Shown: positions 1 to 12,170 of the stretch, one piece after another
Numbering within the stretch: position 1 is the first letter of the stretch
Layout of the letters: the number at the start of each line of letters is the position of its first letter
NCBI RefSeq assembly: GCF_018691265.1
Contig: NW_024881276.1
Location: forward strand, 3,410,001 to 3,474,000
Direction: 5' to 3'
DNA length: 64,000 nt
Origin: Tyto alba
Lineage: Eukaryota; Chordata; Aves; Strigiformes; Tytonidae
The notes under the pieces: generated by a model
What the model was told of the DNA's origin: nothing
Database searches by the model: none
Seen by the model: only the letters and a program-made list of their open reading frames with translations
Program-made: the position numbers and the translations under genes

Positions 1-531
1 CTTCCCCTCAGCTGTGGTGAGGCCACACCTGGAATGCTGGGTCCAGTTCTGGGCTCCCCAGTACAAGAGAGATACAAACATACAGCACAGGGTCATGAAG
101 ATGATGAAGTGACTGCAGCATCTCTCCTATGAGGAAAGGCTGAGAGAACTAGGACTGTTTAGCCTGGGAGGAGAAACTCATTTCAGTGGGAAAGTCATTG
201 ATTTGTACAAATATCTGAAGGAATGGCATAAAAGAGACAGACTCTTTTCAGCGGTTCCAAGTGACAGGACCAGAGGCAAATGGGCACAAACTGAAACACA
301 GGAAGTTCCCGCTGAACATCAGGAAACACTTTTTTACCTTCAGGACCACTGAGTATAGGGACATATTGCGCAGAGAGGTACTGGAGTCTCCATCCTTGGA
401 GGTACATAAAATAATCTGTACATGCTCCTGGACAGCCTGTTGTAGGTGGCCCTGCTTCATCAAGGGAGTTGGACCAGATGACCTCCAGAGGTCCTTTCCA
501 ACATCAGTCATCTTGTGATTCTGTGAAATCC
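1..531 (+). mobile_element. CR1: CR1 LINE, 3' end (5' part outside the window)
   Basis: This is the last part of ORF2 plus the 3' UTR of a chicken-repeat-1 type non-LTR retrotransposon. Reading forward from base 2 or so gives broken protein resembling the CR1 ORF2 C-terminus (LEYWVQFWAPQYKRDT, then EERLRELGLFSL). Towards the right end come the familiar CR1 3'-UTR phrases, such as ggaccagatgacctccagag, and the element stops in an attctgtga-type terminal motif at about 520-531, which is the hallmark CR1 3' end. Stop codons and indels break the frame, so the copy is dead. The left boundary is the window edge, so its full length is unknown. No target duplication is expected or seen. Confidence 0.92.
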
Positions 532-3500
532 ATATTTTAAATTCAGTGGCAATATTATCAGTAACTCTTGTAAGGTGTGTATTTTGCTAACAAAAGATTT
601 CTTAACAGGAAGAAGTGATTCAAAGAAATTTCAGCGTTTAACATGATTTTTTTTTTCATTTTTTTTTAAAATCTCTGCCAGAAATCCTCACCTTTTTTCT
701 CTGAAATTTAAACAGTTTGATTTTTTTTCCATTATTTTTTAATACAAGGGCTGAAACAAAAATGACTCAAGTATTTGTTTAATAAAGAGTATTGAGGTCT
801 TAACTGACATAAATTTTTTTGCAGATTGATTTTTGAGATTGTTTTGAATGCACACAATAGAATTTTCAACAAGTTATTATTGTGTTATTAGTACTATGAT
901 GACCATGATTCTAATTGTTATAATTATTATCATTACTATATTATATTTAACTACTGCATTTTGAGAAGAGAACATAATGTCTTGATTTTGTATTTCGTAT
1001 TTCTGAAAAATTTGGTCAGATGCACATTAACAAAGTCTAGATATGATAGGTGCCTAGTCCTTCATTGTAGCCAACATGCAATATGTGAATTTCCAGTGCA
1101 TATTAATTTAATATATTGTCAATATTTATTTTAGAATGAGAATAATCATTTCAATTCCCAAAAAGTGAAGAAAGTTTAGGGAAAAGTAGAAGCTGCCATC
1201 CACAAGGCCCAGCCAAAAGCAACATGTCTATGTTGCAGCCAAAGACTTTATCAGAGACAGACCAAAATAGAGTGAACTAGACCAAATGGAGTACTGACTT
1301 AATAAAAATTAAATAGTACTAACAGGAAGAATCAGAAGCAGTAAAGTGAAGTAGCCGCCTTCTTCCTCCGAAGCTAAAATGAGAAAGTCACTTCCTTTAT
1401 TCTAATCCTCTTCTGATCTAGCACTTTTTCAGTCTGTTAATTTAATTTCTCTTCCTTTCCTCTCCTTCCAGTCATACACTCAAAACACGTACTATTTTTC
1501 TAACTTGCACATTATTCTTAAGTATCAAGATCTGTTTAGCTCTTAGAAATAATTAGAATTTCCTCACAGGATAATATAATGAATTTTACATTTGTCTTTC
1601 CCTTCTTCAGTATTCTGTTTCAGCTTTAAAATATCAGTCAGATTTAATCCCATAACATTTTTACTGAAGGATCATCTATAGCTTCCCTTGGTCCTGGATC
1701 AGGCCTGGTGTGCTTGTCCAGCTTTAGAAAATATTAGCAGTTGCAGTGAATGCTGTCCCAACAAATCATGAATTGGCTCACCAAATTAGTGTCAAGGGAT
1801 TTTTTTTTATTCTTTTGAGCTTTTTTTTTCCTGAGATTAGTTTCCACTTGTAAAAAGATTGGGTCTCTACTGTAGACAATAAATGAAAGCAAGCCTGTTG
1901 TGTTGTATCCAAGTTGCTTATCTACTGTTCCAACTAACAATAGAAAATATCACATTAGGGAAATCTATTGTCTCGTTTGTGGAATCTATCCTGAAATTAA
2001 AAAATGATCTGTTGCTGCCTGAATTAAATAACAAAACCTAAACAAATTGCAAATTTTTTGTGATACAGGAGAAATGCATCGAAGGAACTCATATAAAAAG
2101 CTGAGGAAATAGCTTTAAGTCAACTCCTAAGTGGATTTGGTCTTTTAATTTTGGAGGGGAAGTCTGATGTCTTCAGAATTCCCCTAGATCTACTTCTTAC
2201 AATGGATAATGGGGTTTGATATGCATATTATTACATTGCTTAGGAACAAGAAAAAGAAGAAATAGATATCTGAGATTATTTAAAACTTATTTAGATTGCT
2301 AGCGAGATTTGTGAGTCAATGATTTTCACCTGCACGGATTAAACTGGGATTTTCAAGTTTTATTCCTCTGTATTCCCTAGTTCTCTTAGTTCACAGTCCC
2401 AAGAATGGCATTTAGGAGTCTCCCCTTGCAACAGAGTGGGAACTAGAAGGACAGCTCAGTTCAGCTTGGAGCTGGACTTTGCAAAGGAAATGTGGTGAAT
2501 GTAGAATGTGCTTGAAGAGAAATCAACTCGCAAAATTAATCCCAAATATGATAATGGGGAAGAAGCAAGGGATTGAGGTAAAATCTACCTTCTGATAGGT
2601 TATCAGTTAGTTTTAAACCAGAGGCACTTGTGATTATAGGTCAACTTTCAAAAATGGTGTGGAAAATTTGTGACAAGTTAAAGGAAGAACTACAAAAATG
2701 TTTTGATGTCTGAAGAAGAGGACCTTTAAGAGCTGAAAGCATATGCTTTTAAATAAGTAACCAAGGGGAAGGTCAGGTGTGAATTTACAGAGGAGTAATT
2801 AATGGTTCATATACTAACTTGCCTCACTGTGAATTATTTATATGTCCACATTAACAAATGTTTCTGGTTTGTTTGTTTTCCATCAAGGAGCACTTTACAT
2901 AATTGCTCGGAATATATAAATACTTCTATGAGAAAAAATTACTGAGGGTTATAGTGAGAGAGGGACATAAGGTGAGTGTCTGGCACTGGAGTCTCAGTTC
3001 GTATCAGAAGACCTAGTCCTTCTGAAGCGAGTCACCCCGTTGTCCTTGCTCGCTCTGCTGCAGTGCCTATTATGGCGAGGCCTTGGAGAGTACAAGCTGG
3101 TTTTCTTTTTTAATGAAATTAAGTCAAAGAGGCTAATGGATGTTAGCAAACTGGAACAACATCAATCTGAAATTTGCGTAGAGCAGACATTGTCAGATCA
3201 CAGTTGCTCACTGATAGCTGGTGAAAACACAAACAGCACCATTTCTTCAAGGTTCAGTGAGATGTGTTCAGTTGGACAGTGGATATTTTATTGCTGCTGT
3301 AGGCCAGATAGACACATTGCAAATGAGATTTTTTTGCACAATTCTATCTCATTTTGATAATTCTTGATGTCATTCTCCTTTCTCTTCCAGTTTCTTTGCG
3401 AGTATATGTACTATTGCAGTCTGGTGTTTCATTTTGTTTGTTATGGCTTATGAAATAATTTTCTGAGGAATCCAGGACTTTTTCATTGCCATGACATCTG

Positions 3501-4429
3501 TCTTCCTTTCTATGTAAATTAATCACCGCCTAGCCATTCAGTGCACTTGCTCTGCTGTTTATTGCATCAAATACAGGGATAAGCAGCAGTTACCTCTTTG
3601 GAACATGACTAGAACCCTCAAGGGAAACTGCAGAGCTGATAGAATGTTACAGGCTTTGACTAGTATTTTAGATATGCTCTGATGACCAAAATTTATGTCT
3701 CAATTCTTCCCAGTTGCCTCACTGACCTACTTGAATAACCTGACAGATCTGTAAAACCATAATTAAAATGCCAATTAGTGAAGCACACAACTTTCACAAG
3801 GTGCACACACCCTTCCATCAAAAGGATTACTTTCCAAAAATCATATTTTTTCATTTCTCAGGTTCCAGTTTATGCTATTTCATAGTCCTGTAGGCAACTA
3901 AGGAGATCTGAAAATTGGTCCAAAGTGTGAACCAGTAATAATTTCTCACATTTATTTTGTTTTAAACCAAAGTGTTTTGGCAAGTCATTTGGATGACTAT
4001 TAACCATGAAATTGTTTGAAACACCTAATTGTACCAGAAATCAGAATTTCAAAATATGAATTATCTTAGATCTGCACCCTACAAAAACACATGTGCACAA
4101 TTTGAACACCCTGGCATTACACAAATCTACAGGGTTAAACTGGAGTAAAATGGTTTGGCCTGAATACACAGGTGTAGTATTATTTCTATTAGCTGATTAG
4201 CTAAATATAATTGCACTAATCAGGTGTCTGATTTGGTTTAAGTTCAAAATTCTCAGTCTCCAAATTTTTACTGGATTCACTAAAAAGTAATGTTTGCCAC
4301 AGACATTTATCCTACATAGCTGCTGGTGGAATATCTGAGATGAAACTATCATGGAAAATATGTCAGTGAATTTGTGAGGCTAGAAACAACCTCCAGATGA
4401 TACTATGTTCTTTCAAGAACACTAAAGCT
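532..4429. other. AT-rich DNA, no gene recognised
   Basis: About 3.9 kb with frequent stops in all frames, many short A and T runs and no recognisable protein, RNA gene or mobile element. ORFs here are at most 105 codons (3040-3357, plus strand) and read as random sequence. Confidence 0.6.
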
Positions 4430-4550
4430 CCTTATATTTCCCATTGTTTTTTTGTAAATAACAGGAACAAGCCTGAAGTTGTTAAATGTCCTTATATTTC
4501 TGATTGATTTTTAAAAAATAACAGAAAAAAGCTCACAGATATATTTTCCT
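4430..4550 (+). repeat. Imperfect 60-bp tandem duplication
   Basis: A block beginning ccttatattt at 4430 recurs exactly 60 bases later at 4490. Both copies carry ccttatatttc, a T-rich stretch and then aataacag followed by aagc (to about 4473 and 4533). The right part of the unit is less alike. It looks like a single old local duplication, not an active satellite. Confidence 0.7.
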
Positions 4551-5639
4551 CATGTTATTTTTAGCAATTATTTTACCTTGTCATAATACATATATCATCA
4601 CTTAAATGTTATTAAGAGAGTTAAACAAGCCATAAAGCATCTTTTCTTTTTATTGTGTTGCTGTTGGAAACATGATCACACTAATAGCACTCACACTGTA
4701 TTTACTTTAAGGAAAATATTATTAGACAGTATTATTGATGTGACTTAATAACAGAGAAAAGACATTGCAAGTGCTGGATCAGATTTCTCATGAGAATAAT
4801 AATTTCCTTATACCTAAAATAGCTCTTTTTCCCTTTTTCTTCTTCAAATCTTTGCATTTTAAAACCCGGAGTTGATGGAACTCATTGATCCATCCAGGCT
4901 TCTGTTGATATCTATGCATGTCATCTGGCTTCTTAATAATCACATAGCTCATACACTTGCTTTGAGGTAAAATTCCTGTTTAACTACTCCAGGATATTTA
5001 ACTTCATGACCGAAACCTTATAGCAATCTGTTATCATACAGGAAAAAAGTATATATATATATATATACTTGAACTACTTATATATTTAAATTATAGGTGT
5101 GCTTTTTTCATAAGTGATGGTATTTTACAGTGCTGTATGATTTGACAATGTACCGTACAGATCAAAGTAGAATTTGCAACAATGTATGAAAGAAATGCAA
5201 CAAATAAGATGTACAGGGGATTTTACTTAATTTTAGTTTAATAAATGCTTCTGCATCAATTCCTTTTGTTCATACTAGGTTGGAGCATCTTTCATACAAC
5301 TATCATTCTTAAGTAGCTATGTTTCCAGGGGGAGATATCTGGACCATACTTTAGCAAAATATTTAAGATTTTGCTTAACTAACACCAAACTGGTAACTGT
5401 TTGTGAACGTATTCCTGAGTGCCCTAAATGTCAAGGTCCTGTAGATATAAAGAAATCAACAATAATGCCAGAAAGCCATCCCAGATAAGAGAAGATTTGG
5501 AAGCAGAAATAAAGAATGGGAATTGTATGGTAACATATGTCAGACATTTTTAAAATTTAACAATTTGGCAGATTTTTATTCACTTGATAGAAATAGGTAA
5601 AGAACAGGTTTGCTGTGTCCTGTGAACTTGAAGACAAGA
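4551..5639. other. AT-rich DNA with a short (TA)n tract
   Basis: No gene seen. The only distinct feature is an 18-base perfect TA dinucleotide run at about 5050-5067. Confidence 0.6.
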
Positions 5640-5990
5640 AGAAGGGATTTAAAAACACAATAGCTACAAATAAATTCATAGATCAGTAACAAAGCTATTG
5701 CTGCACAGAGAGAAAAATTTGAAGTAGTGACATGGAAGAGGTGGAAGTGTTTACAAGGTATTTTGTTTCTGTGTTTAGAATTAAAGTGTTTGGAATGAAA
5801 CCTGTGTCATTGGAAGCATCTGAGGCACCACTTGACACTAAAATGAAATCGTTTCTGGTCAGCACACCCAGAAAATATATTCTTTTGAACCGTCAGGAAC
5901 TAGATAAGGAGCTCCATAAACAAAAGAAGGGCTCAAAACATCAACTTGGAGGACTGAAGGACATCTCTTGATCTCTCACACCTTTTGAAA
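5640..5990 (+). mobile_element. Possible very old LINE (CR1/L2-like) RT-region relic
   Basis: A 79-codon ORF at 5732-5971 begins MEEVEVFTRYFVSVF. This resembles the segment just before the reverse-transcriptase domain of CR1/L2-type LINEs, where a glutamate-valine-leucine/phenylalanine stretch precedes an aromatic-aromatic-x-SVF motif. The preceding 90 bases are lysine-rich and could be the usual linker. Downstream similarity fades at once. The match is short and could be chance; it is reported only as a candidate. Confidence 0.3.
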
Positions 5991-6791
5991 TAATGGTTAA
6001 GCATGTGCTGAATCACAGTGACGCCTTTATACACTACAGTTCAAGATAAGCAGACTCTTAAATATTTTGTAAACTCATTCCTAGAAAGATTGAATTACGT
6101 TGACAATATGGCTTCTAAACTATGAAAAAGGCATAATTTTGCCCTTAAGACCAACAAAAGCTGAAGTTAGAGGGAAAAGTGGTAGCACTGAGGATCAAAC
6201 TGAAGCTAGGAAAAAAAGAAAAACAGACCAGGATTTGAATTACTGATTTAATCTTTTCAAAATCACATTAACAAATGTTTACAAAGACATGTTCTTTACT
6301 CTTGTTCCTGGTTTAAAAATAACAGCATATAAAATAAGTATTTTGCTTCTTAATCGGGATTCTTAGCTAGTTTTGCAGTAACAGTGGTAGTAATTTTGGA
6401 GCTGTGCCTGTATCCAAACACATCCAATTTTAGCAGATGCTTGGAAACAGAAGTCTCACATTCTCTTGCAGGTGTCTTTACCATATCATAATATTTAACA
6501 TACTTGTCACCTTAATCACTTGTAAACATATCACACCAGCAGTTACTGAACCACTTTGCAATATACTTCCTAAAAATCATGGATTATATATCCCATGAAT
6601 ATACAATAATGGTATGTATTTTGTTAGTTTGGTGAGTCTTGGGAGCTCAAGAAGACTGGGGTTTAATTCCAGATACAAGCACTGGCATTAGACTTAGTAC
6701 AGAATAATAAATGTGTGAAGTTATTCAGCTGATCAAAGATGCACATCTATCTTAGGCAGAGAGAAACATCCCTTCGGCCTCTGTTGGGTAG
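5991..6791. other. AT-rich DNA, nothing recognised
   Basis: Short interval between the weak LINE candidate and the LTR at 6792. No gene, RNA or repeat seen. Confidence 0.6.
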
Positions 6792-7109
6792 TGTCCTGGG
6801 TTGAGTGAGTGGTGGGGTTTTTTGGTGGCAGGGGAGGGGGCTATCGGGGCGGCCCCCTGTGAGAAGCTTCTGGAAGCTCCCCCAGCTCCACGTCAGCTCC
6901 AATTCTGTTTGGGAAATTGAGCCCATCAGCTGCGCCTCTGCCAGAACGTATTTAAGAAGGGACGTGGTGATGGGCAGTCGGACTTGTGAGGAGGAGTTGC
7001 TGCAGCTGCATGAACACCAAGGTCAGTGGAGGAACGGAGGAAGAAAGGAGGGGGGAGGTGTGCCGGAGCAGAGACCCCCCTGTATCCTGTGGTGAGACGG
7101 CAGGGTGGC

Positions 7110-7470
7110 CCCCCCTGCCACCCATGAAGATTTACGGTGGAGCAGACATTGATTTACGGCCTGTTGTTCCTGCCCGGATGATCAAGGTGCTGTGCCTGAA
7201 GAAGGCCGGGGTCTCATGGGAAAAGGCAGCCCCGCTGCTGTAATTCAGTGCTGGGAGGATTGCAGCATGTGGGGGAGTCCCACGCTGGAGCAGCTCGGGA
7301 AGGGCTGCAGCTGTGGGAGAGAATCCAGTCGGAGGAAGTTAGTGACCCATGACGGAGCAGTGTGGGGAACGCTGCGGCCCATGGGAGGAATTCAAGTCGG
7401 AGGAAGTTTGTGGAGGACTGTCTGCTGTGAGAGGGGGACCACGATGGAGCAGGAGGAACAAGTTTTGGAC
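7110..7470 (+). repeat. Degenerate internal tandem repeats in the LTR (GGAGCAG motif)
   Basis: The motif ggagcag recurs at about 7140, 7287, 7354 and 7446, often preceded by an acg-rich phrase (cccacgct, cccatgac, ccacgat). A second phrase, agtcggaggaagtt, occurs at about 7328 and 7394, 66 bases apart. The spacing suggests an imperfect unit of roughly 65 bases that was duplicated within the LTR and then diverged. Confidence 0.65.
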
Positions 7471-7668
7471 ACTCCCCTCACCGAAGATGAAGGAAGTGGC
7501 AGCACTGACTACACCCCCCATTCCCTGCCCCTGCGCCCCTGGGGGAGGAGGTAGAGATATCGGGAGCAGAACTGAGCCCGGGAAGAAGGGAGGGGTGGGG
7601 GGAAGGTGTTCTCAAGATGTGGCAATGCTTCTCACTGTCCTACTCTGTTATGTGTTGTTAGTGTCTGT

Positions 7669-7674
7669 AATAAA
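7669..7674 (+). promoter_or_regulatory. AATAAA polyadenylation signal of the LTR
   Basis: Canonical hexamer located in the R region of the LTR, followed within about 15 bases by a T-rich tract. In an intact provirus it would direct 3' end formation of the viral RNA. Here it could still end readthrough transcripts on the plus strand. Confidence 0.6.
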
Positions 7675-7864
7675 TGTATGTTCTTTTTTTTTCTTCCCCT
7701 AACGAGTCTGCCTTTTGCTCATGATCATAAAAGGGGGATTTTCCCCCATCCCAGTCCTATCTTGAACCCCAAGCCTGGCTCTCTGTCCCTTCTCATTGCC
7801 GGAGGGGAAGGGAGAGAGAGGTGCTGCATTGTGGTTGGCTGTCAATCAGGCCAAAACCACAACA

Positions 7865-8890
7865 GGTAACTTGATGTTCATTAATGATAACGGGAGATTA
7901 GCCACCTAGATCACACATAGACATGTGCACCGGTGACTTCAGTGTTCAAATTTATGAATCTTGAGCTGCTACAATCTGGGCAGCATCCTGTTGCAGAAGC
8001 GATAGGCATCCCAGGTCACTTGAGATCCCTTAAGAGTATCAGAGAAATCTCCGCAGATTGGCAGATACGGTGCAAGTCAGAGAGAGCTGCACATTTCTGC
8101 AGACACAGTTCCTCCATAGCACCTGTTTAGCTGACTGAATCGTGTTCCATAAATTGGTTTAGTTCACATGGTCGTCTCGACTTTGCTACAACATTAATTT
8201 GCATCTCTATTCTCTGTCAGGCTTCCTTTTTCAAGGACTGTTGAAAATCACGGTGGGGTTCACTGCGTCTAGCTTTATCCGTATCCTCAGAGGCATCCTT
8301 GTAGCTGTTCAGAAATCAGCTGGATTAGGCCCTGAGCAACCTTACCTAAGTTGGTGGTGCTTTGAGCAGAAGGTTACACCAGATGTAGGACTCTCTGGTT
8401 CTGTTTACCTCTGAACCACCTCCCCTGGGCTGCTTCGAGAGACAGCGAATGGGTGCTCGGAGGGACGCATCCGACAAATGTAGGAACCAGCTCCAGGTTG
8501 AGGTGAATTGCATCCTACATGTGCCTATTTCTCATCACTGACCTTAAAGAGAGTCCATAGTGACAAGATTCAGATGTAGATGCCTGGATTGAAGATCTCT
8601 ACAGCTGCTCAGGTAAATCCCTCCCTCAATAACTGTGAGATCTCTATCTTCTCAAATTTGTTTACCCTTGTCAGTAAGAAAAAAAATTAAAAAACCCCAC
8701 AATCTAACTTAGGAGTATTTAAAATGCATTATTATTATTACATCCATATTAATTTACTTATGTAATTTATAATACTTTTATTATAGCTAACACACAGGTA
8801 GACAGTGTGGTCACATAAAAATGTTGCCCTCAGAAATTAAGCTTAATAACGCAGTGGGGTAGCAAAGCCTGAGAGAATAATGACAGGAAG
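7865..8890. other. Unique-looking DNA, nothing recognised
   Basis: About 1 kb of moderate GC. ORFs of 65 and 71 codons (7933, 8199) have no recognisable content. No repeat family identified. Confidence 0.55.
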
Positions 8891-9076
8891 CATATTTAAT
8901 GGTTAGTGAGATAGACTTTTTTCCCAACTTTTATCCCCACTTGTTGTGTGACCATAGGCAAGGCACTGTGCCTCAGTTTATTCAAATGTAAAATGGTTAT
9001 AATTAATATTCAGCATAATTAATGATTAAGTGCCTTGAGAACATGTGATGAAACAAGCTCTAGAAGAGCAGAGTAT
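8891..9076 (+). mobile_element. MIR: MIR-type SINE relic
   Basis: The stretch follows the order of the mammalian-wide interspersed repeat. It has a tRNA-like head phrase (taatggttag), the core tgttgtgtgaccataggcaa, then gcctcagttta, then aaatgtaaaatggttataat, and finally a tail like aagtgccttgagaac. Tens of per cent divergence are visible by eye. MIR is an ancient amniote SINE mobilised by L2-type LINEs and long inactive, so such copies in birds are fossils and sometimes conserved as regulatory DNA. Confidence 0.75.
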
Positions 9077-11509
9077 TTTTACTTCAACCTCTTTAAAACT
9101 GTATCCCCTTGCCACATATTTTCAAAAAGTCTACAACTCCTTACTAGAGCTAAATGACTAATTCAAATTAATAATTTATCTAAAGAATTTTGCTTTGTTT
9201 TCTCTTTGCAAATTGTTCTCAAATAGACTGCAAAATTCATTGGCTTATTAGTTATTACCAAATTATGCAGATATCTCTTCAGTGACTAATTCTGCATCTG
9301 GAGATCACTGAATTTTTTCCTGAAAATGTTAGTAATTTGCTGTTTGCACTGTGCTGGTATTCCTTTCCTATTACTGAAAAGCATATGTAATTCATCAATG
9401 CAGTTGTACCTATGTGTAATGATATTTTATAAATAAATACCTATATATGAAAAATTCCTGATTTGTGGGTTTCAAAGGTCAGAGAGCACCAGGAGACCAC
9501 CTACTCAGAACATCTGTGGAGTCAGTTTCCTCTGAGTTGAGCCTAATAATTTGTGCTTGACTCAAAGTGGCAGACTCCTTTTAAGAGGATCTGCAAAAGA
9601 TTATTGAGAAAAGGAAGCATATTTGCAATAGACTTAAATTCACTATATGGGGATTGATTCTTTCTTCTCTTTCCACACAAATCAAAGATGACTAGAAACT
9701 ATTGGATTAAATTACATTCTCCATTCATTCTTGATTGGCTGACTTCAAGAGGCAGAAGACAATGAAGTGCTATTGGTAGGTTCTTCCAATACTTAATTAC
9801 CTTCCATGTTAGAAATGTTTCTTACTTGTAATATGAATTTTTCAGGCTTTAGTTTCCCATTGTCAGTTCCTGCTAATAACTTCCTATGCCAGTACTCCCT
9901 GTGAAAGTACTTACACATCATAGTCAAGTCACCTCTTGATCTTTTTCACGAACAAAACATCGAGTTTCTTGAGTTGTTTACTGTAAGACTGTTTTTAAGC
10001 CATCAAATACTAGTTTCTTCTGAACGCTGTCTTGAATTTGTTGACATGCTTTAATATTCTACTGCCAGTCTCAGCAGTGTCATTTATATAGCTAAAGTTC
10101 ATGACATATTGATTAAGAACATCCATTTCCTGCTCAGAGATCAGGAGAAATATCGTTGCGACTGTTGCCAGACAAATGATGAATCATACATACTTAAAAA
10201 AAATTTCAGTTGCACACATACACACAACACACAAATACATTTTTGGTCAATGCAATTATTTCATTTGACTGAAATTACATTTTTTATTTAGTTTATATTC
10301 GTGCCTACTTGATCTATTAAAAATTATTTGGTTAAAATTGGCATATTAAAAAAAAAAAAAGTTAATTTGAAAGAGAAATAAAAATATATATAATTTGTAA
10401 AATGAGTAAGTACAACGGTTGATTTTATGTATCTTTGAAGGAAATGCAGGATCCAAGTTTTGATCTGTTTGAGCTTCAATTTTTCAGTGACATTGAAAAC
10501 AATCTATATGTTTTATCTGAATCCCTATGTGACTTAAGCTGTTATCTGCATGAATTGTTATTGTTAGAACATACAGTGAGACATTCTTCCCAACTAAGGT
10601 TCAGAAATAAAATTAATTTTTGACAAACAATTTATTCTTACATACAGGAAAGCAAGCAATAAATAAGGTGACACACATCAAACTGAACCAAAATTTGCCT
10701 TAAAATCAGAAAACACAGTCCAACCCTGAGAGAAATATATTCACCATGTACAAATCAGAAAAACAGGTTACAGCAAAGCCCTGCTCTGTGGCCTCCTCCA
10801 GACCCCTGATACTCAATAGATATGCTCAGACGAGATTCAGTAGGGCTTGGATCAGGCTCTGAGCATGAGAGTTTCTTGGCATCACACAGCAGGTTATATG
10901 AATGGACACTTTCCTTTACTTTGCGCCTTCACCATCTGTTCTGCCCTCTAATTACAAATGCAAAATGAACATAATTAAATATTGGCATCACAAAAAAATA
11001 AGCTAGAAGTTATTTCAATGCATATGCATGTTCTTTATTAAATGCAACAAGCATCTGTTTTGTTTTCTTATGTTTTGAGACATAGATAGAGGGAAATTGC
11101 TTTTTCCTGACAGAAATGATATTTTTTATTAGTAAATTGGAATTAAATACAAGAAGTAACACTTTATAACAGTTGGTAAACTGCAGTTTCTGTAAACAGA
11201 GATTCAGGACTGAGTTATTTCTGAGGAAGCACAAGAGGAACAACAAAAACCAGGAACGAAAACTATTACTAAACATTGTTTTGACTGACTACTTAAGTTG
11301 AACTCTTGGTCCAGGTGTCATTGCAGCTGTGCAATTCTGGTAGAAGTAACAACCTTTGAGTAGGTATCAAGATTTGTTCCATTTCCCCCTTGCAATCTAA
11401 GCTATTCACCAGCAGATGTTGGGCCAAACTAGTATTTGCCTTCCATAACGTTGTAGACTCTCTTATGTTTAATCTTGGTAAAGTGTTACTTATTAAGTAT
11501 CTTGGTACT
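9077..11509. other. AT-rich DNA, nothing recognised
   Basis: About 2.4 kb with short A/T runs (for example an A run at about 10330) and a small CA-rich patch near 10215-10235. No coding or repeat signal that I can support. Confidence 0.6.
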
Positions 11510-11612
11510 TTACAGCATCTATATGGGGTGTAAGGAAATATAGCCGTCCCTATTTTTCAGAAAAAGACGGGCAGCTCAGAGGCATTATGATCTGTATGTA
11601 CCCCACATTGTA
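11510..11612 (-). mobile_element. MIR: Possible antisense MIR fragment
   Basis: Reads like the reverse complement of MIR: a tactttacagcatct stretch, then ccctatttttcagaaaaaga, then cagctcagaggcattatga, where the family has a 'cccattttacagatgag' type phrase followed by 'gaggcacagag'. Divergence is high and the match ends abruptly at about 11612. Confidence 0.4.
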
Positions 11613-12084
11613 AATGTAATAAACAGATATATCTATGCCAGTGAATAAGAAAGGGAATAAGGAGTCCCCTCTAAGCCTGAGGCCATGTGGTGTCCAGGCT
11701 GCTCAGGATCAACTCCTCTAGAGTTACACTGGTATTACACAGTGCTTTGTCCTATATTTCTTCAGGATTCCAGTGTCCTAACCCACGATTCTTCTTTTTT
11801 TGTGTGATTACTCAGTTCAGAGTGCCTGAAATAATGAGGGACTGTGATGCAGCTTGCCAGAATAATGTTATTATAGCTTGAAACTAAGGGCACATGTAGC
11901 ATGACCTAGGTGTAGCCAGAAAGCACGTGGCTGGCGGTCAGCATAGATTCCCCTGAAATAGTGTTTCAGTGTTTTGACTAAGTGAAGGCAAACTTGCTGC
12001 CTTCAAAGCATGACTGGATCAAGCGTCAGAACACTGAGGGACTTGGCCCAAAAAGCCAGGAAGGAGGCAGTGTACCCCAGGAGC

Positions 12085-12170
12085 TTGGTGACTTGCACAC
12101 AGCAGAGTAACTGGACCTGTTGGGACTAGAGCCACAGGAGAAGTCAGTTGCTATAGCACTTGCACTGAAA
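12085..12170 (-). mobile_element. MIR: Possible continuation of the antisense MIR fragment
   Basis: The phrase ggtgacttgcacacagcag, then gggactagagcc, then gctatagcactt, parallels the next part of antisense MIR (gtgacttgccc...cacacagc...gggattcgaaccc...gtgctct). It lies about 480 bases right of the previous fragment in the same orientation and the correct order. Confidence 0.4.

Larger units (their letters stand above)
6792..7864 (+). mobile_element. Solo LTR of an avian endogenous retrovirus (about 1.07 kb)
   Basis: The block starts TGTCCTGGG and ends CCACAACA, the TG...CA form of an LTR, and is far more GC-rich than its flanks. The 5 bases before it (ggtag) and after it (ggtaa) match at 4 of 5, consistent with a 5-bp target duplication. 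U3 has a TATA-like box (gtatttaag, about 6948-6956). R/U5 contains an AATAAA polyadenylation signal at 7669-7674 followed by a T-rich stretch. The text resembles a common LTR type of neoavian genomes (ctgtgagaagcttctggaag, then cacgctggagcag). No gag, pol or env lies on either side, so this is a solo LTR left by recombination. ORFs of 60-120 codons inside it are composition artefacts. Confidence 0.88.

Noticed and set aside
7192..7702. ORFs of 117-120 codons on the plus strand
   Set aside because: They lie wholly inside the solo LTR, which does not encode protein in this family as far as I know.
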